Shown: piece by piece, positions 1 to 5,650 of the stretch
How positions within the stretch are numbered: position 1 is the stretch's first letter
Layout of the letters: each line of letters begins with the position of its first letter
Assembly (NCBI GenBank): GCA_018060985.1
Contig: JAGOUZ010000002.1
Span: 90,396-123,250, forward strand
Length of the DNA: 32,855 bases
Source: Minisyncoccota bacterium
GTDB lineage: Bacteria > Patescibacteriota > Minisyncoccia > Phycocordibacterales > SBAW01
Direction of reading: 5' to 3'
Program-made: the position numbers and the translations under genes
Notes under the pieces: generated by a model
Seen by the model: the letters and a program-made list of their open reading frames with translations, nothing else
Database searches by the model: none
Told to the model about the DNA's origin: nothing

Positions 1-1
1 T

Positions 2-232
2 TCCTCCACTGCTACTCGGCTCCGTGTGGCAATAGAGCACACCAAGTTATTTGAGGAGCTTTTGGGCGACATCAAAAACTTTGCGATTATGAAGAAACAC
101 TTCAAGGCATACGTAGAAGGTTTCCATGGCGCTAAGGAGCTACGGGTACAACTCATGGAGGCAAAGAATGCAGATGAAGTGGAAACTATCGTAGAAAATT
201 TCTTAAAAGAGTATACTGGTATACATGAGTGA
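2..232 (+). CDS. dus: tRNA-dihydrouridine synthase, C-terminal end (partial)
   Basis: The reading frame is open from the first bases of the window, so only the last ~76 residues are present. The visible part (LFEELLGD, then FAIMKKHFKAYVEGF and GAKELRVQLMEA) resembles the helical C-terminal domain of Dus enzymes, which reduce uridine to dihydrouridine in tRNA D-loops with FMN and NADPH. The GTG at 26 is probably internal rather than the true start. The stop overlaps the next gene by 8 bp, so the two are likely co-transcribed and translationally coupled. The flavin-binding barrel lies outside the window, so the assignment rests on the C-terminal domain only. Confidence 0.75.
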   Translation, partial: SSTATRLRVAIEHTKLFEELLGDIKNFAIMKKHFKAYVEGFHGAKELRVQLMEAKNADEVETIVENFLKEYTGIHE

Positions 233-539
233 TCTCGTGCAGGCAGATATCTTCTTTTTTATAAGCTCGCTACTTGCCCTGGTCGTGACTATTGGCATGG
301 GCCTCCTTTTTTACTACCTGGTCCCTGTAGCACGCGATATTAGAGAGATAAGTAAAAAGATTCGAAGAGCAGGCGAAGATATCGAGCAGGATTTTGCATC
401 AGTGCGCGCCACCGTACGTGAAGAGGCGGTGAAAGGTAAGGCAATTACCGATCTCGTGTTGGGCTTTGTGGCACGCAAGCTCGCTCCCAAGCGTCCAAGA
501 CGTAAGAAAGAGGATCCAGAAGAGTCATCAGAACTATAG
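225..539 (+). CDS. small single-pass membrane protein with charged helix
   Basis: This is a 104-residue protein. A hydrophobic segment at about residues 8-32 (ISSLLALVVTIGMGLLFYYL) is followed by a charged amphipathic helix (IREISKKIRRAGEDIEQDF) and a basic, then acidic tail (KRPRRKKEDPEESSEL). Similar anchor-plus-helix proteins are common in CPR genomes. I recognise no catalytic domain and assign no function. The ATG overlaps the stop of the upstream dus gene by 8 bp, which supports this start and an operon. A scaffolding or membrane-tethering role is possible, but that is inference. Confidence 0.7.
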   Translation: MSDLVQADIFFFISSLLALVVTIGMGLLFYYLVPVARDIREISKKIRRAGEDIEQDFASVRATVREEAVKGKAITDLVLGFVARKLAPKRPRRKKEDPEESSEL

Positions 540-561
540 GAGTCTGCTATACTGCAGACTC
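540..561 (+). promoter_or_regulatory. -10 box inside an 8-bp inverted repeat
   Basis: GAGTCTGC (540-547) and GCAGACTC (554-561) are perfect inverted repeats. The six bases between them are TATACT (548-553), a good -10 box with an upstream TG (extended -10). The gene at 594 starts 40 bases downstream. The palindrome could be an operator or, as RNA, a weak terminator hairpin for the upstream operon; no strong U-run follows. Confidence 0.6.
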
Positions 562-593
562 AATATTCATTTATTAAGTTACGTAACACATCT

Positions 594-995
594 ATGGCAA
601 AGAAAAATACAGGAAATGGAGCAGTGGTGGGAGTGGGTGTTGGAGTTGCCGCAGCAGCTGCCGCCGCTGCTGGTGCGTATTGGCTCTATGGCGCTAAAGA
701 TGCTGCAAAACATCGCAAACAGGCACGCAGCTGGATGCTTAAAGCACGAGCAGAAGTGCTTGAGGCAGTTGAAAAATTGCAGGATATCGATAAGGCAAGT
801 TACATGGCAATTGTTGATGGCGTCATGAAGCGCTATGCCGGTGTTGCCGGTATCAGTGCTGGCGAAATGAAGCAGGTTGCAAAGGACCTCCGCGATTCGT
901 GGATGCATATGCATAAGGCAACGACAAGCGGGAACCGCGCCGCAAAGAAAGGGAAAAAGATTGCTAAAAAAGCAGTAAAAAAGGTCACAAAGTAA
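594..995 (+). CDS. small membrane-anchored protein with lysine-rich tail
   Basis: This 133-residue protein starts with a Gly/Val/Ala-rich hydrophobic segment (residues ~8-33, including an eight-alanine run) that ends in YWLYGAKDAAKHRKQ. A helical middle follows (ARSWMLKARAEVLEAVEKL), and the tail is strongly basic (RAAKKGKKIAKKAVKKVTK). The layout suggests a membrane anchor with a soluble helical bundle and a lysine tail that could bind nucleic acid or phospholipid; that binding is inference. The family seems recurrent in CPR, but I know no function for it. The gene has its own promoter-like site in the palindrome at 540-561 and a strong terminator directly after the stop. Confidence 0.7.
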   Translation: MAKKNTGNGAVVGVGVGVAAAAAAAAGAYWLYGAKDAAKHRKQARSWMLKARAEVLEAVEKLQDIDKASYMAIVDGVMKRYAGVAGISAGEMKQVAKDLRDSWMHMHKATTSGNRAAKKGKKIAKKAVKKVTK

Positions 996-1029
996 TCAAA
1001 AACGCCCCGGATAACGGGGCGTTTTTGAT
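995..1029 (+). terminator. strong intrinsic terminator
   Basis: ATCAAAAACGCCCCG (995-1009) pairs perfectly over 15 bp with CGGGGCGTTTTTGAT (1015-1029) around a short loop. The A-run and T-run flanking the GC core mean it could stop transcription in either direction. It closes the 594 gene and insulates dnaX. Confidence 0.9.
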
Positions 1030-1045
1030 ATAAGGGGATGTAATC

Positions 1046-1051
1046 TATACT
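1046..1051 (+). promoter_or_regulatory. -10 box of dnaX
   Basis: TATACT ends 11 bases before the ATG at 1063. Transcription would start within a few bases of the start codon, so the mRNA is leaderless or nearly so. No convincing -35 is seen. Confidence 0.55.
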
Positions 1052-1062
1052 TACCCTTATAT

Positions 1063-2118
1063 ATGGCAAAAGGCATGAAAGAAGGATTGAGGACCCCGAT
1101 GGCGCTGTATCGTACGTATCGCCCCTCGAACTTTACAGAGGTTCGCGGGCAGGAGCAGGTGGTGTCGGTGCTAAAAGCCGCGGTAGAGAAGAGCGAGCCC
1201 GCACATGCATACCTGTTTGCTGGTGGGCGCGGAACGGGCAAGACGTCAATGGCGCGCTTGCTGGCAAGGGCACTCGGGACCGATGAGAAAGATATTTATG
1301 AAATGGACGCTGCAAGTAATCGTGGCATCGACGAGATCCGCGAGCTGCGCGATGGCGTGGCTACGTTGCCATTTAACTCGCCGTACAAGTTTTACATAAT
1401 CGACGAAGCGCATGCACTTACCAAGGACGCATGGGGCGCCTTGCTTAAAACACTGGAAGAGCCGCCTAGTCATGTAATCTTTGTGCTTGCTACGACCGAA
1501 CTCGATCGCGTTCCTGATACTATCCAATCGCGCTGCCAGGTCTTCCAATTTAAAAAGCCGTCACACGAGATATTAAAAAAGCTGGTACTCGATGTCGCTA
1601 AAAAAGAAGAAACGGCGCTTGAGCCTGCTGCCGCAGAACTTATTGCGCTCATGGGCGACGGGTCGTTTCGCGACACGCTCGGCATACTCCAAAAAGTGCT
1701 TACCGTCTCGACCGAAAAAAAGCTGACCGAAGAAGAGGTGGGGAAGGTGGTTGGCGCGCCTGAGAGCGCACTCGTAAACGAATTTCTGAAGGCGCTGGCA
1801 GAAAAGAAAATAGACGTTGCGCTAACGGGCTTTCATAAAGCGCTCTCTGGCGGTGCAGAACCAGGAATCTTTTTGCTCCTCGCCATCGCCAAAATCCGCG
1901 CCGTACTCTTGATGCGCTACGCGCCCAAAATGGAAGACGCATTGGGAGAGCAGTTTAGCGAAGACGACCTAACACTTATTAAAGAGCTTTCTGGCGCCAA
2001 AGGCGCAGCCATTAACTCCAGCGTGCTCGCCGAGCTTATCACTGCACTGCTTGAGACAAACCGCGCGCCGGTGCCCGCAATACCGCTCGAACTCGCGCTC
2101 TACAGGGTGTTTGGGTAA
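1063..2118 (+). CDS. dnaX: DNA polymerase III subunit gamma/tau, short form
   Basis: This is the clamp-loader ATPase that opens and loads the sliding clamp at the replication fork. Visible motifs are the start MALYRTYRPSNF (from residue 13), Walker A GGRGTGKT (54-61), Walker B IIDEAHAL (112-119), sensor 1 LATTE and the SRC arginine finger (~156-158). Standard bacterial DnaX carries a four-cysteine zinc module right after the first helical segment; here ARALGTDEKDIYEMDAASN runs straight through, so the zinc module is missing. The protein ends at 351 residues with only a short clamp-loader collar and no tau extension. A start at residue 13 is possible, but the -10 at 1046-1051 fits the ATG at 1063. 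Confidence 0.93.
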   Translation: MAKGMKEGLRTPMALYRTYRPSNFTEVRGQEQVVSVLKAAVEKSEPAHAYLFAGGRGTGKTSMARLLARALGTDEKDIYEMDAASNRGIDEIRELRDGVATLPFNSPYKFYIIDEAHALTKDAWGALLKTLEEPPSHVIFVLATTELDRVPDTIQSRCQVFQFKKPSHEILKKLVLDVAKKEETALEPAAAELIALMGDGSFRDTLGILQKVLTVSTEKKLTEEEVGKVVGAPESALVNEFLKALAEKKIDVALTGFHKALSGGAEPGIFLLLAIAKIRAVLLMRYAPKMEDALGEQFSEDDLTLIKELSGAKGAAINSSVLAELITALLETNRAPVPAIPLELALYRVFG

Positions 2119-2123
2119 AGTCG

Positions 2124-2129
2124 TATAAT
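2124..2129 (+). promoter_or_regulatory. -10 box of tRNA-Gln
   Basis: A perfect TATAAT lies 21 bases before the mature tRNA 5' end, just after the dnaX stop. No clear -35 is seen. Confidence 0.6.
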
Positions 2130-2150
2130 TTGCTATTCTCAGTTTGTTAT

Positions 2151-2224
2151 TGCCCGATCGTCTAATGGTAGGACAGTGGCCTTTGAAGCCATTAATTGGG
2201 GTTCGAATCCCTGTCGGGCAGCCA
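2151..2224 (+). tRNA. tRNA-Gln (anticodon UUG)
   Basis: This 74-base cloverleaf has acceptor stem TGCCCGA (2151-2157) pairing with TCGGGCA (2214-2220), discriminator G and encoded CCA (2222-2224). The D-arm contains TAATGGTAGGAC. The anticodon loop CTTTGAA carries TTG, which reads the Gln codon CAA, on stem GTGGC/GCCAT. The T-arm loop is TTCGAAT. The gene has its own TATAAT. Its 3' end is repeated 158 bp downstream at the end of a structured element. Confidence 0.95.
2204..2222 (+). repeat. direct repeat copy 1 (3' end of tRNA-Gln)
   Basis: This 19-base stretch covers part of the T-arm, the acceptor 3' strand, the discriminator and one further base. It recurs exactly at 2362-2380. Such a tRNA-end duplication is the usual signature of site-specific integration at a tRNA gene. 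Confidence 0.85.
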
Positions 2225-2380
2225 GCTAATTTTTCCATACCGCCAGGTATGTGAAAATTTGCTCGTACGTTTGAAGGGATTCGAAGGGCGGAAAAATTCG
2301 TTCGCGTAACGAATTTTGAGCCGGGGTCGCGAAAATTTTATCCGACAAAATTATTTGTGACCGAATCCCTGTCGGGCAGC
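2223..2380 (+). other. tRNA-linked structured element (three to four stems)
   Basis: The segment between the tRNA and the next ORF is full of paired sequence. There is a hairpin at 2228-2259 (AATTTT, two mismatches, CATACC, loop GCCA, GGTATG, AAAATT). An outer stem pairs AGGGATTCG (2275-2283) with CGAATCCCT (2362-2370). Inside it is a perfect 10-bp stem AAAATTCGTT/AACGAATTTT (2293-2302 and 2308-2317, loop CGCGT). A second inner stem pairs GGTCGCGAAAATTTT with AAAATTATTTGTGACC, with wobble pairs and a bulge (~2325-2362). The end duplicates the tRNA 3' terminus. It encodes no ORF. It could be a tiny integrated element, a tRNA-associated repeat family or a structured RNA processed with the tRNA; I cannot decide from one copy. 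Confidence 0.7.
2362..2380 (+). repeat. direct repeat copy 2 (tRNA-Gln 3' end)
   Basis: This is an exact 19-base copy of 2204-2222. It also forms the closing strand of the outer stem of the structured element, and it lies 6 bases before the next start codon. Confidence 0.85.
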
Positions 2381-2386
2381 TAATAT

Positions 2387-2737
2387 ATGAAAGTCTTGTA
2401 TAGAACGGGGGCAGATGCAATCTTTATTCTGCATTTTCTTTTAGTTTTGCTTGTAGTGTTTGGGTTTTTGCTCCCTAGTTTTTGGTACTTGTATATGGCT
2501 GCATTAGTTGCGACACTTATTTCAGACCTCGTATTCGGCTACTGTATTTTAAGTAAATGGGAGTTTGATTTACGCAAAAAGATAAATCCAAAGATCAACT
2601 ACAACTTTACGTGGACAACGTATTACACCTACAAGATTACTAACTATAAGATCTCGGATAATTTTTATCGAAGAGCATCCATTGTGGTGTTAGTGGGGTG
2701 TATTGCACTAAATCTATACTTTAAATTCTTGTTCTAA
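2387..2737 (+). CDS. DUF2784-like small membrane protein
   Basis: This 116-residue protein has hydrophobic segments at about residues 10-32, 35-58 and 96-115. The N-terminal pattern ADAIFILHFLLVLLVVFG, followed by YCILSKWEFDLRKK, resembles the DUF2784 layout (membrane helices and a cysteine-then-WE..LR motif). The C-terminal half is unlike that family, so the assignment is tentative. The gene is clearly more AT-rich than its neighbours and begins 6 bases after the repeated tRNA end, which fits DNA acquired at the tRNA. No ribosome binding site is visible. Function unknown. Confidence 0.6.
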   Translation: MKVLYRTGADAIFILHFLLVLLVVFGFLLPSFWYLYMAALVATLISDLVFGYCILSKWEFDLRKKINPKINYNFTWTTYYTYKITNYKISDNFYRRASIVVLVGCIALNLYFKFLF

Positions 2738-2765
2738 TATCGTCCCAGACTGCCAGCAAATGCAG

Positions 2766-2771
2766 TAGACT
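2766..2771 (+). promoter_or_regulatory. -10 box, leaderless spacing
   Basis: TAGACT ends exactly 6 bases before the ATG at 2778, which would put +1 on the A of the start codon. Confidence 0.4.
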
Positions 2772-2777
2772 AACCGT

Positions 2778-3035
2778 ATGAAAAAGAAGGCTAAGAAAAC
2801 AGTGCCTGTCAAAAAGGCGACGGTAGTCGGTGGGTACACTATTAAGTATCACGCTAACGGAAAGACTAAATGGTCTAAAGGAAAAATAAAGGAAGGAAAG
2901 CCAGATGGATATTGGGAGTGGTACAGGATCGACGGCACCTTGAAGCGGTCAGGCACTTTTAAAATAGGTGAACCTGCTGGGACCTGGACAACGTACGATG
3001 CAAAAGGGAAACCCTATAAGGTTACAAAGAAATAG
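2778..3035 (+). CDS. MORN-variant repeat protein
   Basis: This 85-residue basic protein has a lysine-rich start (MKKKAKKTVPVKK) and then two to three copies of a short beta-hairpin repeat: YHANGKTKWSKGKIKEGKPDG, WEWYRIDGTLKRSGTFKIGEPAG and TWTTYDAKGKPY. This is the pattern of MORN_2 repeats (YxxxGxxxxxGxxxxGxxxGxW). Such repeats mediate protein or lipid contacts; some annotated proteins with them are labelled YwqK-type antitoxins, but no toxin partner is adjacent. There is no signal peptide. It lies in the atypical patch downstream of tRNA-Gln. Confidence 0.75.
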   Translation: MKKKAKKTVPVKKATVVGGYTIKYHANGKTKWSKGKIKEGKPDGYWEWYRIDGTLKRSGTFKIGEPAGTWTTYDAKGKPYKVTKK

Positions 3036-3104
3036 ACGCTATATACCGTTTTAGAGTGCAATTCCCTATAAAAGAGCCCCAAAAATGGCCTGGGATTTAC
3101 CCCC

Positions 3105-3133
3105 TTGCAATGTTTTACATATGATGTTATGGT
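3105..3133 (+). promoter_or_regulatory. probable promoter of the glycine-rich secreted gene
   Basis: TTGCAA (3105-3110), a 17-base spacer and TATGGT (3128-3133) make a plausible sigma70-type promoter. It would give a 5' leader of about 75 bases. The rest of the 3036-3214 gap shows no gene. Confidence 0.45.
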
Positions 3134-3199
3134 GCTGGCGGTAGGGCTTAACGGGGCCATGAAGGCTTCCTGTTGCCTTATCTCGTGCAACCAATCCTC

Positions 3200-3207
3200 A
3201 AGGAGGA
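3200..3207 (+). promoter_or_regulatory. strong Shine-Dalgarno site
   Basis: AAGGAGGA lies 7 bases before the ATG at 3215. It decides this start over an in-frame ATG at 3173. Such a site is unusual here, because most genes in the window have none. Confidence 0.85.
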
Positions 3208-3214
3208 ATTTGGA

Positions 3215-3568
3215 ATGAAAAAGCTCTTTCTCAGTGCGGTCGCCGCGGCAGCCGTGATGTCCATTGCCTCGCTCGGTCCGATCGACTCGGCCTTCGCCAA
3301 GAACAAGAACTCGGCGAGCGCCTCGTTCTCGGGCGGCGGCGGCGGTGGCGGCAAGGGCTACAGCGGTTACCACGGCTCGGGCGGCAACGGCGGCGGTCAC
3401 GGCGGCATGAGCGCCAACTCCAACACCAAGGGCAACTCGGGCGGCAACGCCGGCGGTGCGGTCGTCGCGGGCGGCGCCGGTGGTGGCGGCTGGGGCATCG
3501 GCCTGGGCGGCGGTGGCGTGGCGGTCGTGGGCGGTGCCCAGACCTGCAGCGGCGCGGCCTGCAACTAG
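3215..3568 (+). CDS. secreted glycine-rich protein
   Basis: This 117-residue protein has a classic signal peptide: MKKLF, a hydrophobic core AVAAAAVMSIASLG and a likely cut after DSAFA. The mature part is almost all Gly, Ser, Asn, Ala, with a seven-glycine run, GYSGYHGSGGNGGGHGG, and a C-terminal TCSGAACN holding the only two cysteines. It is probably a disordered extracellular or wall-associated protein; its exact role is unknown. The gene is very GC-rich, with GGC and GCC dominant, unlike the surrounding genes. It has a strong Shine-Dalgarno site and its own terminator. The gene at 3647 is similar in style and looks like a partner. Confidence 0.75.
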   Translation: MKKLFLSAVAAAAVMSIASLGPIDSAFAKNKNSASASFSGGGGGGGKGYSGYHGSGGNGGGHGGMSANSNTKGNSGGNAGGAVVAGGAGGGGWGIGLGGGGVAVVGGAQTCSGAACN

Positions 3569-3591
3569 TCGAGCAGACGCTCGACTCAATG

Positions 3592-3624
3592 GGGGTGGTA
3601 CGCGCAAGCGTACTACCCCTTTTT
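3592..3624 (+). terminator. intrinsic terminator with GCAA tetraloop
   Basis: A 12-bp stem (3592-3603 with 3608-3619, one G-T pair) is closed by a GCAA tetraloop and followed by TTTTTCTTT. It separates the two glycine-rich genes and suggests they are separate transcripts, or that read-through tunes the second. Confidence 0.9.
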
Positions 3625-3646
3625 CTTTGACAGCGGAGAGAATGAC

Positions 3647-4552
3647 ATGAAGATGACGAAGAGTCTTTGGGGTGTTACGGCACTGTGTGCCGCAATGCTC
3701 CTCGCAATTGGTCCGCTCGAGGCCAAGGGCGGCGGCGGTGCCGGCGGTTCCAATGGCAGCGTTGCTGCCGGAGGAAGCGGCGACGTCGGGGGTGGCGGCA
3801 GCGCCAACCTCAACGCCAACGCCAGTTCCACCAACAAGGACGGCAACGGCAATGCCAACGGTAATGCCAATGGTGGCGGCAAAGGCACCAACGGCAAGTC
3901 GAAGGCTGCGACCACCTCGAACACCAACGTCACCGCCGCCAACAAGGGCGGAAGACTTGTGGTCAAGGTCGTCGCGTCGGGTACGGCTCAGGCCGATGGA
4001 ACCCAGGGCAACAACAATGCCCAGGCGGGCGGCGGTGGCACCCTGACAGCGAAAGCCGTCGGAGGTACTTCGAAGCCCAAGGCAATGTCGACGAGCGACT
4101 CGACCAAGGTCGTAGTCGTCAACGGCAAGGTCAAGGTCGTCGAGGGTACTACCGTCTACGTCGACAACAACGGGCATCGCGTCGTGAAGGTTGCCTGCGA
4201 CGGCAACAACTGCAGCGGCGCAATCTCGACCGGCGGCAAGGTCAAAGCCTTCAGCTTCCATGCCGATGAGGACTGGGACGGTGGGGGCGGCGGCCTGTTC
4301 GCGGCGACCAAGACGGCAGGGTATGTCTCGGCCACGGCGACCAGGCACAGTGTCAACGGGCGCGGATCGTTCTTTGCAGGAGCAGTCGCGGGCGGCGGTA
4401 ACAGCGGGGCAATCGCTTCGGCTCACACCGGCGCATTCGCGATGGTGAGGTCGGGCGGCCCCAAGAAGTCCACGACCAGTGTGAGGGCTTCGGGCGCATG
4501 CTCGAATACCTTCCTGCAGACTCACTGCGTGGTCAGGGTCAAGCAAAACTAG
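3647..4552 (+). CDS. secreted Gly/Asn/Ala-rich protein
   Basis: This 301-residue protein has a signal peptide (KSLWGVTALCAAMLLAIG, likely cut after PLEA). A low-complexity mature region follows (GGGGAGGSNGS, NANASSTNKDGNGNANGNANGGG). Around residues 155-195 a more ordered part, VVVVNGKVKVVEGTTVYVDNN, looks beta-rich. Cysteines appear as VACDGNNCSG and, near the end, ACSNTFLQTHC, so disulfides are possible. GGAGAG six bases before the ATG serves as ribosome site. The gene is GC-rich, like the upstream glycine-rich gene, and ends in its own terminator. It may be a surface fibre, matrix or adhesion protein; that is inference, and I recognise no named family. Confidence 0.75.
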   Translation: MKMTKSLWGVTALCAAMLLAIGPLEAKGGGGAGGSNGSVAAGGSGDVGGGGSANLNANASSTNKDGNGNANGNANGGGKGTNGKSKAATTSNTNVTAANKGGRLVVKVVASGTAQADGTQGNNNAQAGGGGTLTAKAVGGTSKPKAMSTSDSTKVVVVNGKVKVVEGTTVYVDNNGHRVVKVACDGNNCSGAISTGGKVKAFSFHADEDWDGGGGGLFAATKTAGYVSATATRHSVNGRGSFFAGAVAGGGNSGAIASAHTGAFAMVRSGGPKKSTTSVRASGACSNTFLQTHCVVRVKQN

Positions 4553-4568
4553 CGTCCTACGGGACCTC

Positions 4569-4604
4569 GGGCGGCGATGCAAAGCATCGTCGCCCTTTCT
4601 TTTT
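4569..4604 (+). terminator. intrinsic terminator
   Basis: GGGCGGCGATGC (4569-4580) pairs with GCATCGTCGCCC (4584-4595) over 12 bp with one G-T pair and an AAA loop. TTTCTTTTT follows. It ends the GC-rich cassette. Confidence 0.9.
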
Positions 4605-4641
4605 ATGATTCTAACGGACCGAAGTTAAAATACACAGATGG

Positions 4642-4647
4642 TATACT
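4642..4647 (+). promoter_or_regulatory. -10 box, leaderless spacing
   Basis: TATACT ends exactly 6 bases before the ATG at 4654. There is no Shine-Dalgarno sequence. Confidence 0.6.
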
Positions 4648-4653
4648 TGGTCG

Positions 4654-5274
4654 ATGAAAGTACTCCTTATAGTTCTTGTGCTCGTTGCTTTGTGGTCTGT
4701 GTGGGGTTATTTTTCTTCTCGCGTTGAGGAGGCACACCATTCGGTTATTAAAAAAGCTGATGGATACGAGGTTCGTGAATACGCTGCTCATATCGAAGCC
4801 CAAACCAAAGTTGAGGGCTCCTATAGCGATGCGCTTAACGAGGGGTTTAGGATTATTGCCGGATATATTTTTGGCGGCAATACCAAAAAAGAGAGCATTG
4901 CCATGACTGCGCCGGTGCGAGAGCAAAAGCAGACATCACAAAAAATAGCCATGACTGCACCTGTTGTTGCAAGTCTGAAGGGAGAGTCGCGCGTGATCGC
5001 ATTTGTAATGCCCAAGTCTTACACGCTGGAATCACTCCCAACGCCAAATGACTCTCGGGTGACTCTGGTCGAGGTACCAGCCAAAAAAATGGCAGCATTG
5101 AGGTTTTCTTGGTTCAGGAGTAGCGACCGCGTGGCTCAGATGGAGGAGCGGTTACTGGCTTCGCTTTCTCGCGACAAGGTTGAGGTGATCGGGGTGCCAT
5201 CGTATGCCGGCTATAATGCGCCATGGACTCCGCCGTGGATGACCCGTAACGAAATCCTGGTCGAGATCAGGTAA
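4654..5274 (+). CDS. SOUL-family haem-binding-like protein, membrane-anchored
   Basis: This 206-residue protein has an N-terminal hydrophobic segment (KVLLIVLVLVALWSVWGYF) that anchors it or exports it. The rest matches the SOUL/HBP family: YEVREYAAH near the start of the domain, GFRIIAGYIFGGN, a doubled IAMTAPV motif (IAMTAPVREQ and IAMTAPVVAS), FVMPKSYTLESLPTPND, and the ending APWTPPWMTRNEILVEI. Family members bind haem or related tetrapyrroles with weak or unclear axial ligands, so haem binding here is by analogy. It lies directly after the GC-rich cassette, and its codon use returns to that of the host. Confidence 0.9.
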   Translation: MKVLLIVLVLVALWSVWGYFSSRVEEAHHSVIKKADGYEVREYAAHIEAQTKVEGSYSDALNEGFRIIAGYIFGGNTKKESIAMTAPVREQKQTSQKIAMTAPVVASLKGESRVIAFVMPKSYTLESLPTPNDSRVTLVEVPAKKMAALRFSWFRSSDRVAQMEERLLASLSRDKVEVIGVPSYAGYNAPWTPPWMTRNEILVEIR

Positions 5275-5293
5275 TTATCATATATGTTGCGCG

Positions 5294-5299
5294 TATAAT
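5294..5299 (+). promoter_or_regulatory. perfect -10 box upstream of zinc-ribbon gene
   Basis: TATAAT at 5294-5299 would start a leader of about 100 bases before the ATG at 5405. The leader holds a hairpin GCGTAT/ATACGC (~5369-5386) and a possible 17-codon ORF (5309-5362) whose ATG lies 9 bases after the -10. Confidence 0.55.
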
Positions 5300-5404
5300 T
5301 TACAGTCTATGATTGCTCACATATCGGTGCAGTGTGGTTTGATCCGGATAAGAAATAACTAGTAAAGCGTATTTCGAGATACGCATTCATCTTCTTTAAC
5401 CACT

Positions 5405-5614
5405 ATGAATAATAAGCACCAAGTGTATTCAAGTCATTTGTGCAGTCACTGTGGCGGGCCGGCGCCAGATTGGAAGTGTCCGGAGTGCGGTCTTACTTCA
5501 CCTACGTTTGATCCGCGGCATTTCCTCGACTGTAAAGGTAAGGGGAAGATACAACCGCTCTGTAAGGCGTGCGGGGAAGCGGAGTCAAAGTGCACTTGCA
5601 AACCCAATCACTAA
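5405..5614 (+). CDS. small double zinc-ribbon protein
   Basis: This 69-residue protein has two zinc-ribbon-like knuckle sets. The first is CSHCGG (residues ~13-18) with CPECG (~25-29). The second contains LDCKGKGK, CKACGEAESKCTC near the end. It has no membrane segment or signal. Small zinc ribbons of this sort bind nucleic acids or proteins, but no specific role can be read from the sequence. A second, unrelated zinc-ribbon protein is at 14931. The start follows a long leader without Shine-Dalgarno sequence. Confidence 0.75.
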   Translation: MNNKHQVYSSHLCSHCGGPAPDWKCPECGLTSPTFDPRHFLDCKGKGKIQPLCKACGEAESKCTCKPNH

Positions 5615-5635
5615 TAAAGCTGTCATAACCTGTCG

Positions 5636-5641
5636 TATACT
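5636..5641 (+). promoter_or_regulatory. -10 box, near-leaderless spacing
   Basis: TATACT ends 9 bases before the ATG at 5651. Confidence 0.5.
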
Positions 5642-5650
5642 TATAGGTAT

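Noticed and set aside
2151-2380. tRNA intron or split tRNA as the reason for the repeated 3' end
   Set aside because: The first copy already forms a complete 74-base tRNA with CCA, so no splicing is needed.
2778-3035. Toxin-antitoxin pair involving the MORN-repeat protein
   Set aside because: Only the antitoxin-like label of some MORN_2 proteins suggests it; there is no small partner gene on either side.
3300-3560. CRISPR-like or tandem DNA repeat in the glycine-rich gene
   Set aside because: The repetition is of GGC codons for glycine, without regular unit length or spacers.
3014-4582. 522-residue ORF on the minus strand
   Set aside because: It is the mirror of the GC-rich glycine-rich genes on the plus strand. 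Its Ala/Arg/Val-rich translation has no domain or start signal, while the plus-strand genes have signal peptides and ribosome sites.
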